This document shows positions 8,473 to 17,103 of a DNA stretch of 64,000 nucleotides, piece by piece; the stretch's first letter is position 1, and every line of letters begins with the position of its first letter. The DNA lies in assembly GCF_016785085.1 (NCBI RefSeq), contig NZ_JAENHO010000003.1, positions 62,001 through 126,000 on the forward strand. Reading direction: 5' to 3'. Below the pieces are notes generated by a model, which had not been told where the DNA came from, did no database searches, and worked only from the letters and a program-made list of their open reading frames with translations. This stretch comes from Paractinoplanes lichenicola. Its GTDB lineage: Bacteria > Actinomycetota > Actinomycetes > Mycobacteriales > Micromonosporaceae. The translations under genes were made by a program, and so were the position numbers.

Positions 8473-8906
8473 GTGAGTGAGTACTTACATACCCGGAGGA
8501 GTTGGCCGCTTCGAGCCGTTGGCGTGGCCGCCGGGAGGCTTGTGCCCAGCGGGTATTGAGTAAGTGAGGACTCACATGCCGGGTTGGCTAGGCTCCTTTG
8601 CTTCGGTAGCGCGGCTGCCGGCGCAGTCCTGCGCGTATTAGTGAGTGAGTACTCACATACCCGGGGCAGCTAGACCGCTTCGAGTCGTTGGAGTGGTCGC
8701 CGGAAGGTCAATGCCCCCGCGCGGTGTTGAGTGAGGACTCACATACCGGGTGGGCTGGCTCCTTCGCATCTTGGGACTCTCCCTCCAGGCGACGAGCCCT
8801 TTCGGTATGTAAGTACTCACTCACCAGCGGGCCGGGGCGTGGGGTTAGCCGGCGGCGACCCCAACGACGCGGAGCCAACCCATCCCGGTATGTGAGTACT
8901 CACTCA
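8473..8906. repeat. Array of six palindromic repeats, about 84-bp period
   Basis: Six copies of a sequence close to GTGAGTGAGTACTCACATAC followed by CCGG or CGG start at 8473, 8557, 8641, 8728, and (inverted) 8803 and 8884. The core GTGAGTACTCAC is a perfect dyad in the third and sixth copies. Spacers of type A (with a TCGTTGG...GTCGCCGG block) lie between copies 1-2 and 3-4 and, inverted, between 5-6. The array is therefore three repeat-A-repeat modules, two direct and one inverted. The gap 8149-9032 contains no credible gene. Confidence 0.85.
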
Positions 8907-9032
8907 GCACCACCGGAGTACCGGCGAGAGCCGCACTGTGCCGGGGTGGTGTGGGCGAAATGTGGCCTGACGGGAGCGTGGGGCGGGTTACCCCGCAGCG
9001 TGGGATTTCGTGGGAGCGCCTACTCTCGGAGC

Positions 9033-10187
9033 GTGGCCGCGCCTCTGGAACCCGAAACCACGCCGGAAGAGTATCGGCAGCGTGCGCTGCTGCTGGCCGA
9101 CCTCGGGAGATATGACGAGGCCGCGCAGGAGGTCGCTTCGGGGCTGGCGGCGGCGCCCGACGAGGCGAGTTTGCTGGCGACCCTGGCCCGCATTCATCTG
9201 GCGGCCGATCAACCGGGTGAGGCGTTGCGGGCGGCCGAGCGGGCGGTGGCGGCGTCCCCGTCGACGTTGACCAATCTTGTCGTGCGGGCCATGGCGCTCT
9301 CCGACAGTCAGAAGTACGGCGAGGCGGCGCAGGTCGCGAGCGAGATCATTCGGCAGTGGCCGGCCGACGCGTATGCCCAGCGTACGGGGGCGGCCCTGCT
9401 CAGCGAGTCGCGCAACGGGCAGGAAGCGCTGAACGCCGCCTGGAACGCTGTCCGGGTCGCGCCGGCCGAGGCCGAGGCGCATCTGGTGCTGGCCGTCGTG
9501 GCGGCGCGCCTTCGACTTTTCGATCTGGCGCAACGGGCGTACGCGCAGGCCTTGGATCTTGACCCGGCGATCGGGGACGCCCAGCGGGATGTGGGCATCG
9601 TGCGGTTCGAGCGGCGGCGCTGGGCGAAGGCCCTGGAGTCGCTGGCCGATGACGCGACCCTGCCGGTGGCGCCCGATGCCGAGGGCGAATATCCGCAGCC
9701 GTTCCCGCGGGCCTATCCGGCGCCGGACCGGCCCGACACCGAGGAACAGCAGGCCACCTCGGCCGACTGGACCGGGGAGGGCGTGGTCAGCCGGCCGAGC
9801 AAGCCTGTGCTCGACCCGTCGGCCGACTCGGCGGAGGCGATCCGGCGGCACGTGCTTTTCGGCACCAACGCCACGCTGGTCGCCGGGCTGTTCGCGGGCC
9901 TGATGACCTTGACCAGCGCCGGGATCTCGCGAACCTGGGGCGGGCTGATCGGCGTGCTGCTGTTCGCGGGCGTGATCTTCGCGCTCAATCGGGCCGTGCC
10001 GGAGCCGTTGGCGGCCGCTTTGACCCGGCTCCGGCAGCACAACCGTCCACTGGCGGCCGCGGCCTACGTGGGCTTCGTGGCGCCTCTCCTGTTGTTCGTC
10101 TATGCCCTGGTCGGGGGCGTGGTGCCGCTCGTGGTCGCGATGGCGGTGGCGGCATTGGCCGAGATCTTGATCCTGACCCGCCGCTGA
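9033..10187 (+). CDS. TPR-repeat membrane protein
   Basis: About 384 residues. Residues about 10-200 form tetratricopeptide-like helical pairs (ALLLADLGRYDEAAQEVASGL, AHLVLAVVAARLRLFDLAQRAYAQALDLDP). A Pro-rich linker follows, and then a C-terminal membrane domain of four hydrophobic helices ending LVVAMAVAALAEILILTRR. Such proteins usually serve as adaptors; no partner can be named. GTG 9033 (VAAPLEPETTPEEY) was chosen because TACTCT at 9021-9026 lies 6 nt upstream, suggesting a leaderless mRNA. Longer in-frame starts would run into the palindromic repeat array. Confidence 0.8.
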   Translation: MAAPLEPETTPEEYRQRALLLADLGRYDEAAQEVASGLAAAPDEASLLATLARIHLAADQPGEALRAAERAVAASPSTLTNLVVRAMALSDSQKYGEAAQVASEIIRQWPADAYAQRTGAALLSESRNGQEALNAAWNAVRVAPAEAEAHLVLAVVAARLRLFDLAQRAYAQALDLDPAIGDAQRDVGIVRFERRRWAKALESLADDATLPVAPDAEGEYPQPFPRAYPAPDRPDTEEQQATSADWTGEGVVSRPSKPVLDPSADSAEAIRRHVLFGTNATLVAGLFAGLMTLTSAGISRTWGGLIGVLLFAGVIFALNRAVPEPLAAALTRLRQHNRPLAAAAYVGFVAPLLLFVYALVGGVVPLVVAMAVAALAEILILTRR

Positions 10188-10206
10188 CCTGGACAAACCG
10201 GTCTGT

Positions 10207-11196
10207 TCAGGCGGCCTCGCGCTCCGACGACAGGGCGGTTCGCAGGGCGGGTTCGGCGCTGTGTCCGGGAGCGAGGGTGTCCAGGGCCAGCAACGCCGCC
10301 CCGACGATAGGTGACTCAGTGGGCACCGAGATCTCGACCAGCGGAGCCTGCCGACAGGCGCCCGCCACCACCTGACGGTGCAGAACCGGGTGCTGCGCGC
10401 GCAAAACGCTGCCTCCCAGCACCAGCGCATGCGGCCGGTCGAGCAGGCCCAGCCGGGTCGCCGCCACGCGATGCTGGCCCACGATCTCGTCGGCCTGGCG
10501 TCTGATCAGGGCCAGGGCCACCTCGTCCCCCGCGGCGGCCACCTCGAAGAGCAGGTGTGACAGCGGCGGGATCACCTCGCGGGGGATCTCACCGAAGTGC
10601 ACGGCGATCGAGACGGCCTCGACCGTGGGCCGGTCGAAGTGGGCGGCCACGGCGGCGCTGAGCGCGGTCGGCGCGCCCCGCCCGTCCTCGCCGCGGGCGG
10701 CCAGGTGCAGGGTCTGGTCGGCCAGCTCGTGCCCGCCGCCCCAGTCGCCCGAGATCGGGCCGAGGGCGACGAACCGGGCCGTACGACCGTCGGCCGCCCG
10801 CCCCGCGCAGTTGTTGCCGGCCCCGCAGGCAACCGTGATCGCGTCCGGCATCGACGTGCCCGAGCGCAGCAGGGCGAAGCAGTCGTTGTCGACCACGGTG
10901 CGCCGGGCCCACGACCTGGCCGCGAGCGCCTCCTGCAGCGCGGTCACCTCGACCGGCAGGTCGGCGCCGGCCAGGTACGCCGCCACGATCTCGACGGGTG
11001 TGCCGAACGGGATGCCGGCCCGCGCGTGCACGGCCCGGATCAGCTGGTCGAGCACGTGGACCGTGCCGTCGAGGCCGATGTTGTGCGGGGACGACGTGCC
11101 GCCGCGGACGTAGCCCAGCACCTCGCCGGACGCCGTGCCGAGCACCACGTCGGTCTTCGAGTTGCCGCCGTCGACCGCCAGATAGAGCGCTCTCAT
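10207..11196 (-). CDS. csnK: BadF/BadG-type sugar kinase (CsnK-like)
   Basis: An ASKHA-fold kinase of about 329 residues, similar to N-acetylglucosamine/glucosamine kinases. The phosphate-1 loop is YLAVDGGNSKTDVVLG, the middle holds VACGAGNNCAGRA and GPISGDWGGGHELADQ, and the adenosine loop is HALVLGGSVLRA. It is last in a five-gene run (binding protein, two permeases, GH4, kinase) that matches csnEFGHK of Streptomyces coelicolor, where it would phosphorylate imported glucosamine or its oligomers. ATG 11196 overlaps the csnH stop by ATGA. The substrate is inferred from synteny. Confidence 0.82.
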   Translation of the reverse strand: MRALYLAVDGGNSKTDVVLGTASGEVLGYVRGGTSSPHNIGLDGTVHVLDQLIRAVHARAGIPFGTPVEIVAAYLAGADLPVEVTALQEALAARSWARRTVVDNDCFALLRSGTSMPDAITVACGAGNNCAGRAADGRTARFVALGPISGDWGGGHELADQTLHLAARGEDGRGAPTALSAAVAAHFDRPTVEAVSIAVHFGEIPREVIPPLSHLLFEVAAAGDEVALALIRRQADEIVGQHRVAATRLGLLDRPHALVLGGSVLRAQHPVLHRQVVAGACRQAPLVEISVPTESPIVGAALLALDTLAPGHSAEPALRTALSSEREAA

Positions 11197-12449
11197 CGGG
11201 CCCACGCGAGATGCACCCGGCCGCTCGCGATGAGCCGGTCGGTGAGCGGGTCGGCGATCTCGTGCTGCCCGATCAGCGGGTGCGCAAGCAGCGCCCGATA
11301 CACCCGGTCACGACCCCCGCGAAGCGCCGCGTCCAGCGCATACTCCTCGTAACCGGAGACATGCCCGATAAGTCCCGACAGATCCGGCGGCAACGGCGAG
11401 ACCGGCAGTGCCGCCGGGCCGGCCACCGATGCGCGCGCCGACACCTCGACGACGGCATCCGCCGGCAGAAACGGCAAAAGACCCTCATTCCGTACGTTCA
11501 CCGAGTGCACGGAAGAGTCGTCGAACCCGTGCAGCGAGGCGATCAATCCGACCGCGGCCTCCGAGTAGTACGCGCCCCCGCGTTCCCCGAGCAGCGCCGG
11601 CTTCTCCACCAGAGCCGGGTCGCGGTACATCTCGATCAGTTGCGCCTCCAGCTCGGCCACCCGTTGACCCCGCGTCGGTGCGCCGATCAACGACTGCACA
11701 TGCCGGTCGTGTGAGTAGAAGTACGAGAGGTAGTACGACGGCACATTGCCCAGCGACTGCAGCACCGCGGGCTCCAGGTCGACCTCGGCCGCGATCGACG
11801 AGAGGTGCGAGGACAGCAAGCCGGGAAGTTGATCGACACCGTCCACATAGGCGGCTCGCTCCCAGGTCAGGTGGTTGAGGCCGACGTGCTCGAGCACCAC
11901 CTGCGACGGCTCCACGCCGAGGTGCCCGGCGAACCGCCGCTGGAAGCCGATCGCCACGTTGCACAGCCCGACCGCCCGGTGGCCGGCGTCGAGCAGTGCC
12001 CGCGTGACGATCCCGACCGGGTTCGTGAAGTCGATGATCCACGCCCCCGGCTTGGCCCGCTCCCGGATGCGCGCGGCCACGTCGAGCACCACGGGGACCG
12101 TACGGAGGGCTTTGGCCAGACCCCCGGCGCCCGTGGTCTCCTGACCGACGCAGCCGCACTCCAGCGGGAATGTCTCGTCGTTGATGCGGGCCTGCTGGCC
12201 GCCGACGCGCAACTGGATCAGCGCCACGTCGGCGTCGGTCACACCCGCGTCGAGGTCGGTCGTCCACCAGATCTTGGCCTGGTGCCCGTAGTGCTGGAGG
12301 ATGCGGGCGGAGAACGCGCCCACCACCTCGAGCCGCTCGGCCGCCGGGTCGATCAGCACCAGTTCGGTGACCATCGAGCCGAGCCGGGCGAAACCGTCGA
12401 CGAGCTCCGGCGTGTAGGTGGATCCACCGCCGATGACTGCGATTTTCAA
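11193..12449 (-). CDS. csnH: Family 4 glycoside hydrolase, 6-phospho-beta-glucosidase type (CsnH-like)
   Basis: A GH4 enzyme of 418 residues. These use NAD+ and a divalent metal in an unusual redox-elimination mechanism. The NAD-binding loop is KIAVIGGGSTYTPELV. The family motif CGCVGQETTGAGGLAKAL, the metal-ligand region GLCNVAIGFQRRF and GLNHLTWERA are present. In the csn operon it would split phosphorylated glucosamine oligomers. The start is TTG 12449, overlapping the permease stop by TTGA. The same frame stays open upstream only because it shadows the permease gene, so a 685-residue product is not real. Confidence 0.87.
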   Translation of the reverse strand: MKIAVIGGGSTYTPELVDGFARLGSMVTELVLIDPAAERLEVVGAFSARILQHYGHQAKIWWTTDLDAGVTDADVALIQLRVGGQQARINDETFPLECGCVGQETTGAGGLAKALRTVPVVLDVAARIRERAKPGAWIIDFTNPVGIVTRALLDAGHRAVGLCNVAIGFQRRFAGHLGVEPSQVVLEHVGLNHLTWERAAYVDGVDQLPGLLSSHLSSIAAEVDLEPAVLQSLGNVPSYYLSYFYSHDRHVQSLIGAPTRGQRVAELEAQLIEMYRDPALVEKPALLGERGGAYYSEAAVGLIASLHGFDDSSVHSVNVRNEGLLPFLPADAVVEVSARASVAGPAALPVSPLPPDLSGLIGHVSGYEEYALDAALRGGRDRVYRALLAHPLIGQHEIADPLTDRLIASGRVHLAWAR

Positions 12450-13327
12450 CCCTTGAATCCCGTCAATGTGATGCCTTGGACGAAGGCACGTTGAGCGAAG
12501 AAGAAGATGATGATCAGGGGTGCCATGGCCAGCACCGTTGCCGCCGTGACCAGGTTCCAGTCGACGTGGTGGACACTGTGGAACGACGCGAGGCCGAGCG
12601 ACAGCGTCCACGAGCTCTCGTTCTCGCTGGTGTAGAGCAGCGGGCCGTAATAGTCGTTCCAGCAGTAGAAGAACTGGAACAGCCCGGCCGCCGCGATGCC
12701 CGGACGAGCCATCGGCAGCACGACCCGCAGCAGCGTGCGCCACTCGCCGCAGCCGTCGACCCGGGCCGCGTCGAGATATTCGCTGGGGATGGTCAGCAGG
12801 AACTGGCGCAGCAGGAAGATGCAGAACGCGTCGCCGAACAGCGCCGGGATGATCAGCGGGGCCAGCGAGCCGGTCAGGCCGTAGCGGGCCCACATCAGAT
12901 ACAGCGGCACGGTCACGACCTGCGGCGGGAGCATCATCACGCAGATCACGAGCAGGAACAGTCCGTTGCGGCCGCGAAACTTCAACTTCGCCAGCGCGTA
13001 CGCGGCGGGGACGCTCGACAGCAGCACCAGCACCGTCGACGACACCGCGTAGATGACCGTGTTGAGCAGGTAGTGCGGCAACGGCGTGACCTCGAAGACC
13101 CGGACGTAGTTCTCCGGATGCCACGAGTTCGGCCAGTAGTCGGCGGTCAGGGCCTGGTCGCTGGTCATCAGCGAGAGCAGCACGAGATAGACGACCGGGG
13201 TCACGAACATGATCCCGAGCGCGATCGCGATGCTGTGCTTGCCGATCCACGCCAGCCGGCGCTGCCGGTTGTAACGCCGGTCCGGGGCCGGCACCTCCAC
13301 GGCCGGTGGCGACAGGACGGCGGTCAC
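12446..13327 (-). CDS. csnG: ABC sugar transporter permease, MalG type (CsnG-like)
   Basis: Inner-membrane permease of 293 residues with six predicted helices. The EAA loop that docks the ATPase reads EYLDAARVDGCGEWRTLLRVVLP. It pairs with the upstream MalF-type permease; the two overlap by GTGA, and GGAGG precedes GTG 13327. No ATPase gene is in the operon, as usual for sugar importers of actinobacteria. These rely on a shared MsiK, and an MsiK homologue lies at 48530. Confidence 0.9.
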   Translation of the reverse strand: MTAVLSPPAVEVPAPDRRYNRQRRLAWIGKHSIAIALGIMFVTPVVYLVLLSLMTSDQALTADYWPNSWHPENYVRVFEVTPLPHYLLNTVIYAVSSTVLVLLSSVPAAYALAKLKFRGRNGLFLLVICVMMLPPQVVTVPLYLMWARYGLTGSLAPLIIPALFGDAFCIFLLRQFLLTIPSEYLDAARVDGCGEWRTLLRVVLPMARPGIAAAGLFQFFYCWNDYYGPLLYTSENESSWTLSLGLASFHSVHHVDWNLVTAATVLAMAPLIIIFFFAQRAFVQGITLTGFKG

Positions 13328-14262
13328 GATTCCTCCCCGGTGAAGGCCTTGGCCCGGCGCAGCAGGATCAGAGTCACGCCCAGTGCCACCACGAACAGCC
13401 CGATGGCCAGCGCGTTCGCATAGCCGAGGGCGCTGTAGCGGAAGCCGACGGTGTAGAGCCAGAGCGGATAGGTGAAGGTCGAGCCCTCGGGGAAGCCGAA
13501 GTTCGACGAGATGCCGCCGCCGACGGTGGCCTGCCCGCTGGCGATCGAGCCCGCCACCGCCGCCTGGTCGAAGTACTGCAGCGTGTAGATCACACCGGTC
13601 ACCGCGGCGAACAGGACCACCGGCTGGATCGTCGGCAGCGTGATCGAGCGGAACCGTTGCCACGCGTTCGCGCCGTCCAGCTCCGCGGCCTCGTACAGGC
13701 TGGCCGGGACCCCGAGGACGGCCGCCAGGAAGATCACCATCAGGTCGCCGATCGCCCACAGACCGAGCAGGACGAGCGAGGGCTTGGCCCAGGCCGGCGA
13801 GTTGAACCAGAGCGGGCCCTCGATGCCGATCATCTCGAGGAAGTGGTTGACCGGGCCGGTGCCGGGCTTGAGCAAGTAGACGAACGCGATGGTGGCGGCC
13901 ACCGGGGGGACCAGCGCGGGCAGGTAGAACACCGTACGGAAGAAACCGGCGCCCCGCTTGAGCTGGGTCAGCAGCATCGAGAGGCCGATCGCGCCGATGA
14001 TCCGTACGGGAACGAAAACGACGACCATCCACAGCGTGTTGCGGATCGACTGGAGCAGGAACGGGTCGTCGGCCATCCGCCTGTAGTTGTCCAGCCCCAC
14101 CCACTCGGGCACCGAGAGCAGGTCGAACTTCGTGAACGAGAAGTAGACCGCCGAACCCAGGGGGTACAGGAAGAACACCGCGATGCCGATCAGCGCGGGC
14201 GCGAGGAACGAGAAGGTCGTGGCGCCCTTCCTCACCCGTACGCCCAAGGGTTTGGCGGTCAT
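13324..14262 (-). CDS. csnF: ABC sugar transporter permease, MalF type (CsnF-like)
   Basis: 312 residues with six hydrophobic helices and the EAA motif LYEAAELDGANAWQRFRSITLP. It forms the importer channel with CsnG and receives substrate from CsnE. ATG 14262 starts one base after the stop of csnE, and its own stop overlaps csnG. By synteny the substrate is chitosan-derived oligosaccharides; the family as a whole takes many sugars, so this is inference. Confidence 0.9.
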   Translation of the reverse strand: MTAKPLGVRVRKGATTFSFLAPALIGIAVFFLYPLGSAVYFSFTKFDLLSVPEWVGLDNYRRMADDPFLLQSIRNTLWMVVVFVPVRIIGAIGLSMLLTQLKRGAGFFRTVFYLPALVPPVAATIAFVYLLKPGTGPVNHFLEMIGIEGPLWFNSPAWAKPSLVLLGLWAIGDLMVIFLAAVLGVPASLYEAAELDGANAWQRFRSITLPTIQPVVLFAAVTGVIYTLQYFDQAAVAGSIASGQATVGGGISSNFGFPEGSTFTYPLWLYTVGFRYSALGYANALAIGLFVVALGVTLILLRRAKAFTGEES

Positions 14263-14263
14263 G

Positions 14264-15580
14264 TCAGCCGCCCAGCGTCATGACACTGTTGATCTGCTTG
14301 TCGGCGTCGGCCAGGCCCGCGTCGAGATCCTTGACCTTGCCCGCCTGATAGCTGTTCAAGAACTGCCCGAACGTTTCCTGGTACGCCGGTCCCGACGCGC
14401 TGGGCGGAGTCGTCGACGAGTTCGGGTTGTTGAAGATGTCGATGAACGTCTTGAAGTCGGCGTCAGCGTTGAGACCCGGGTCGGCGATCGCCGCGGTGGT
14501 GGTCGGGATGTTCTTGAGCAGCCCGGCCAGCTTGATGACCGCCTTGTCGTTAGTGGTCAGATACTTGATCAGCTCCCACGCGGCCTCAGGGTTCTTGGCG
14601 TTCTTGCTGATCCCGACGATGTTGCCGGTCACGTAGCCGCCGCCGTAGTGCGCGGGATCGCTGGCCGGGATCGGCGCCACCCCGTACTTGAGGTTCGGGG
14701 TCTGGTCCTTGACGAAAGCCAGGCGATACTCGGCGTCAATGTTGATCGCGACCTGGCCCTTCTGGAAGGCGTTGTCGGCGCTGTACTCGTCACCCAGGCT
14801 CGCCCGGAACTTGGTCAGGTTCTCGTAGCCGTACCAGTCGACGAGCTGCTTCTGCCAGGTCATCAGCGTCTTCCAGGCCGGGTCGGCGCCGACCGCGGAC
14901 TTGCCGTCGTCGGTCAGCCATTTGGCGCCCACGGCCGGGGCGAGATGCGAGGCCGCGTTCTCATAGAAGTCGTAGAGCGGCAGGAAGCCGACGGTCTTGA
15001 GCGAGCCGTCCGCGTTCTTGACCGTCAGTTTCTTCGCGTACGCGGTCAGCTCGTCGAGGGTCTTGGGCGGCGCGCTCAGCCCGGCCTTGGCGAACAGGTC
15101 CTTGTTGTAGAACATGCCGTACGCGTCGGCCAGGAACGGCATCGCGCAGCGCTTGCCCTGGAACTCGGTGTAGGACCGGGTGGTCGCGTTGAGCTGGTTC
15201 AGGTCCACTTTGTCGCGATCGACGTACTGCTTGAGGTCGACCCACGCGCCCGACGAGCAGAACTTGCCGACGATGTCGGTCGAGTACGACAGGCCGACGT
15301 CGGGACCGTTGCCGGCGCCGATGGCCTGGGTGACCTTGGAGTCGTCCTGACCGGACTTGATCGTCACCTTGATCTTCGGGTGCTCGGCCTCGAAGTCCTT
15401 GACCACCTGGTCGATCGCGGCGGCCTCGCGCTCGGTGAAGAAGTGCCAGAGTTCGACGGTGCCGGCCACCTCCGTGCCGGGGTCGGCGATCTTGTTTTCC
15501 TTGGGCGCCGGGGTGCAGGCCGTCGCCAGCGCAGCTGTTGTTATCAGGGCAAAAAGGGCGCGCGGGAACCGTTTGTTCAC
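14264..15580 (-). CDS. csnE: Sugar-binding lipoprotein, ABC family 1 (CsnE-like)
   Basis: 438 residues. The signal peptide with lipobox ends LATAC (lipidated Cys22). A family-1 binding domain follows: GTVELWHFFTEREAAAIDQVV, NGPDVGLSYSTD, GMFYNKDLFAKAG and NIVGISKNAKNPEAAWELIKYL are typical. It captures the sugar outside the cell for CsnFG. It is first of the csnEFGHK run and has its own 218-bp upstream gap with a 17-bp perfect palindrome (15641-15657), so it probably has its own promoter even though csnR is upstream on the same strand. The start is GTG with GAGAGG upstream. Confidence 0.9.
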   Translation of the reverse strand: MNKRFPRALFALITTAALATACTPAPKENKIADPGTEVAGTVELWHFFTEREAAAIDQVVKDFEAEHPKIKVTIKSGQDDSKVTQAIGAGNGPDVGLSYSTDIVGKFCSSGAWVDLKQYVDRDKVDLNQLNATTRSYTEFQGKRCAMPFLADAYGMFYNKDLFAKAGLSAPPKTLDELTAYAKKLTVKNADGSLKTVGFLPLYDFYENAASHLAPAVGAKWLTDDGKSAVGADPAWKTLMTWQKQLVDWYGYENLTKFRASLGDEYSADNAFQKGQVAINIDAEYRLAFVKDQTPNLKYGVAPIPASDPAHYGGGYVTGNIVGISKNAKNPEAAWELIKYLTTNDKAVIKLAGLLKNIPTTTAAIADPGLNADADFKTFIDIFNNPNSSTTPPSASGPAYQETFGQFLNSYQAGKVKDLDAGLADADKQINSVMTLGG

Positions 15581-15640
15581 TGTGGCCTCTCAAGATTCGG
15601 CTGTGCGAAGAAACGAAATAAAGCGATAAAACGCGAGAAA

Positions 15641-15657
15641 TCGAAGTGGAACTTCGA
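15641..15657. promoter_or_regulatory. Palindrome upstream of csnE (candidate operator)
   Basis: TCGAAGTGGAACTTCGA has perfect 7-bp arms around a 3-bp centre, inside an AT-richer stretch about 60 bp before the csnE start. Its position suits an operator or an activator site. It does not resemble the TAACAGTT-type sites near csnR and csnA, so a different regulator is possible. Confidence 0.5.
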
Positions 15658-15678
15658 GATCGGGAGGGCCTTTAGGGC

Positions 15679-15768
15679 GGGGTTGGAGCGTGTGTGCTGT
15701 CGGGCCGGGAGTGCTGTCGGACCGGGGTTGGAGCGGGACTGCTGTCGGGCCGGGAGTGCTGTCGGGCG
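15679..15768. repeat. 45-bp tandem duplication
   Basis: Two imperfect direct copies (15679-15723 and 15724-15768), each starting GGGGTTGGAGCG and carrying two CTGTCGGGCCGGGAG-like blocks. The duplication lies between the csnR stop and the csnE upstream region. Confidence 0.65.
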
Positions 15769-15798
15769 GGGGTGGTGCGGGGCTGGCTGAGGAGCGGG

Positions 15799-16980
15799 TC
15801 AGGAGTCGCGGATCGAGGCGATGAGGGAGTCGTGGACGGCGGTGAGGCCGGCGTCGAGGGCGCCCAGCAGCACGGAGTCGTCGTCGATCGAGGTGATGGC
15901 GATCGTGCTCTCCAGCGGGGCGGCCCGGCGTACGGCGAAGTTGACCGCGGACAGCAGCCGGTCGCCACCCGCCTGGGCGATCGGGCCGGCCAGCACCACC
16001 AGGTAGGGGTCGAGCACGGCGATCACCGCGGCCAGGCCGATCACGATGCGGTCGGCCAGCGCGATCAGGAAGTCGTCGCCCGGGCCCGAGTCGGCGGCCG
16101 CGGCCCGTACGGCCTCGGCGGGGGTGCGACCCGGAACGCCGTTGTCCCGGGCCAGCTCGAGGATCGCCGCGCCGCCGAACAGGTCCTGCAGGTCGAGCTT
16201 GCGGTGCGAGGAGTCGGGGGAGTAGAGCGGCATGTAGCCGATCTCGCCGGCGCCGCCCCGGGCACCGCGCAGCAGCGTGCCGGCCATGTCGATTGCCAGA
16301 CCGAGGCCCTCCTCGCCCAGCCACAGCAGGGCGAAGCCCTCCGCCTCGCGGCCCACCCCGCGACGTCGCTCGGCGATCGCGGCCAGGTTGACGTCGTTGT
16401 CGACGCCGACGGCCGTGCCGAGCGCCGCGGCGAGTTGCGGCACCAGACCCGTACGCCCGAAGCCGGGCACGTCGACGTGCCGGATCGTCTCGGTGTGCGG
16501 GTCGTAGGAGCCGGCCACGCCGAAGTGCACGTGACGGATCCGCTCGGCGGACACGCCGGCCTCGTCGCGCAGCCGGGCGACGACGTCGACCAGCGCGGTC
16601 AGCGGGTCGGTGGTGAGGAAGTCGATGCGGGACTCGATGCGCCCGCGAACCGTGCCGGTGAGGTCGCACAGGGCCGCGACCACCGAGGGGGCGCCGCTCG
16701 CGCCGATGTCACGGACGGAGACCGCCGCCGCGTACGCCGCCTCGGGGTTGGCGTTGTAGATCTCCGCGTTCGGGCCCGGCCGGCCGCTGTTGTGCCCCAC
16801 CACGTTGACGAGGCCGGCGTCGGTCAGCCGGCGCAGCACCTCGGAGATCGTCGGGGTCGACAGGGCCGTGAGCTTGCGCAGATCGGCCCGCGTGAGCATG
16901 CCGGGGTCCAGCAGGTGAGCCAGAGCCGCGCTCTCGTTCATGGCGCGCAGCAGTTTCGACGAACCGGCCAGACGGGTCAC
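15799..16980 (-). CDS. csnR: ROK-family transcriptional repressor (CsnR-like)
   Basis: 393 residues. The N-terminal winged helix-turn-helix (about 12-70, MLTRADLRKLTALSTPTISEVLRRL) is followed by a ROK sugar-kinase-like domain: FGVAGSYD, VGVDNDVNLAAIAERR, GGAGEIGYMPLY. In place of the usual ROK zinc motif C-x-C-G-x2-G-C-x-E there is HRKLDLQDLFGG, so zinc is probably absent. In Streptomyces the ROK protein CsnR represses the csnR-K genes and chitosanase genes and is released by glucosamine oligomers. The same gene set here makes that role likely. The start is GTG 16980 with GGGAG 6 nt before. The palindrome at 17014-17030 suggests autoregulation. Confidence 0.87.
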   Translation of the reverse strand: MTRLAGSSKLLRAMNESAALAHLLDPGMLTRADLRKLTALSTPTISEVLRRLTDAGLVNVVGHNSGRPGPNAEIYNANPEAAYAAAVSVRDIGASGAPSVVAALCDLTGTVRGRIESRIDFLTTDPLTALVDVVARLRDEAGVSAERIRHVHFGVAGSYDPHTETIRHVDVPGFGRTGLVPQLAAALGTAVGVDNDVNLAAIAERRRGVGREAEGFALLWLGEEGLGLAIDMAGTLLRGARGGAGEIGYMPLYSPDSSHRKLDLQDLFGGAAILELARDNGVPGRTPAEAVRAAAADSGPGDDFLIALADRIVIGLAAVIAVLDPYLVVLAGPIAQAGGDRLLSAVNFAVRRAAPLESTIAITSIDDDSVLLGALDAGLTAVHDSLIASIRDS

Positions 16981-17013
16981 GGCGGCTCCCGGGTGCGAGT
17001 CGACTGATTGGCA

Positions 17014-17030
17014 AACTGACTAACAGTTAG
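17014..17030. promoter_or_regulatory. Candidate ROK (CsnR) operator in front of csnR
   Basis: AACTGACTAACAGTTAG contains two overlapping dyads: CTAACAGTTAG (17020-17030, perfect about the central A) and AACTG-N5-CAGTT. It lies 33-50 bp upstream of the csnR start. The TAACAGTT core recurs inside the promoter of the divergent chitosanase gene (17118-17125). A third dyad, AGCCT-N5-AGGCT (17079-17093), lies between them. Confidence 0.5.
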
Positions 17031-17103
17031 CCCGGACGGTAGGCCGACCGCCAGCGGGTGTCAAGGGTCCGGAAGTCAGCCTAGAGCAGGCTATCGAAGA
17101 CTA

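Noticed and set aside
8473..8906. CRISPR-like look of the regularly spaced repeats
   Set aside because: Copies occur in both orientations, spacers are similar to each other and about 60 bp long, and there are no cas genes.
8688..9032. Longer N-terminus for the TPR protein
   Set aside because: It would start inside the palindromic array and add low-quality sequence. A leaderless start at 9033 fits better.
11193..13250. 685-residue GH4 protein with a long front part
   Set aside because: The front 267 residues are an out-of-frame shadow of the permease gene. TTG 12449 overlaps the permease stop in the usual operon style.
14183..15790. 535-codon plus-strand frame opposite csnE
   Set aside because: Antisense to a clear binding protein; its composition is the mirror of GC-rich codon bias.
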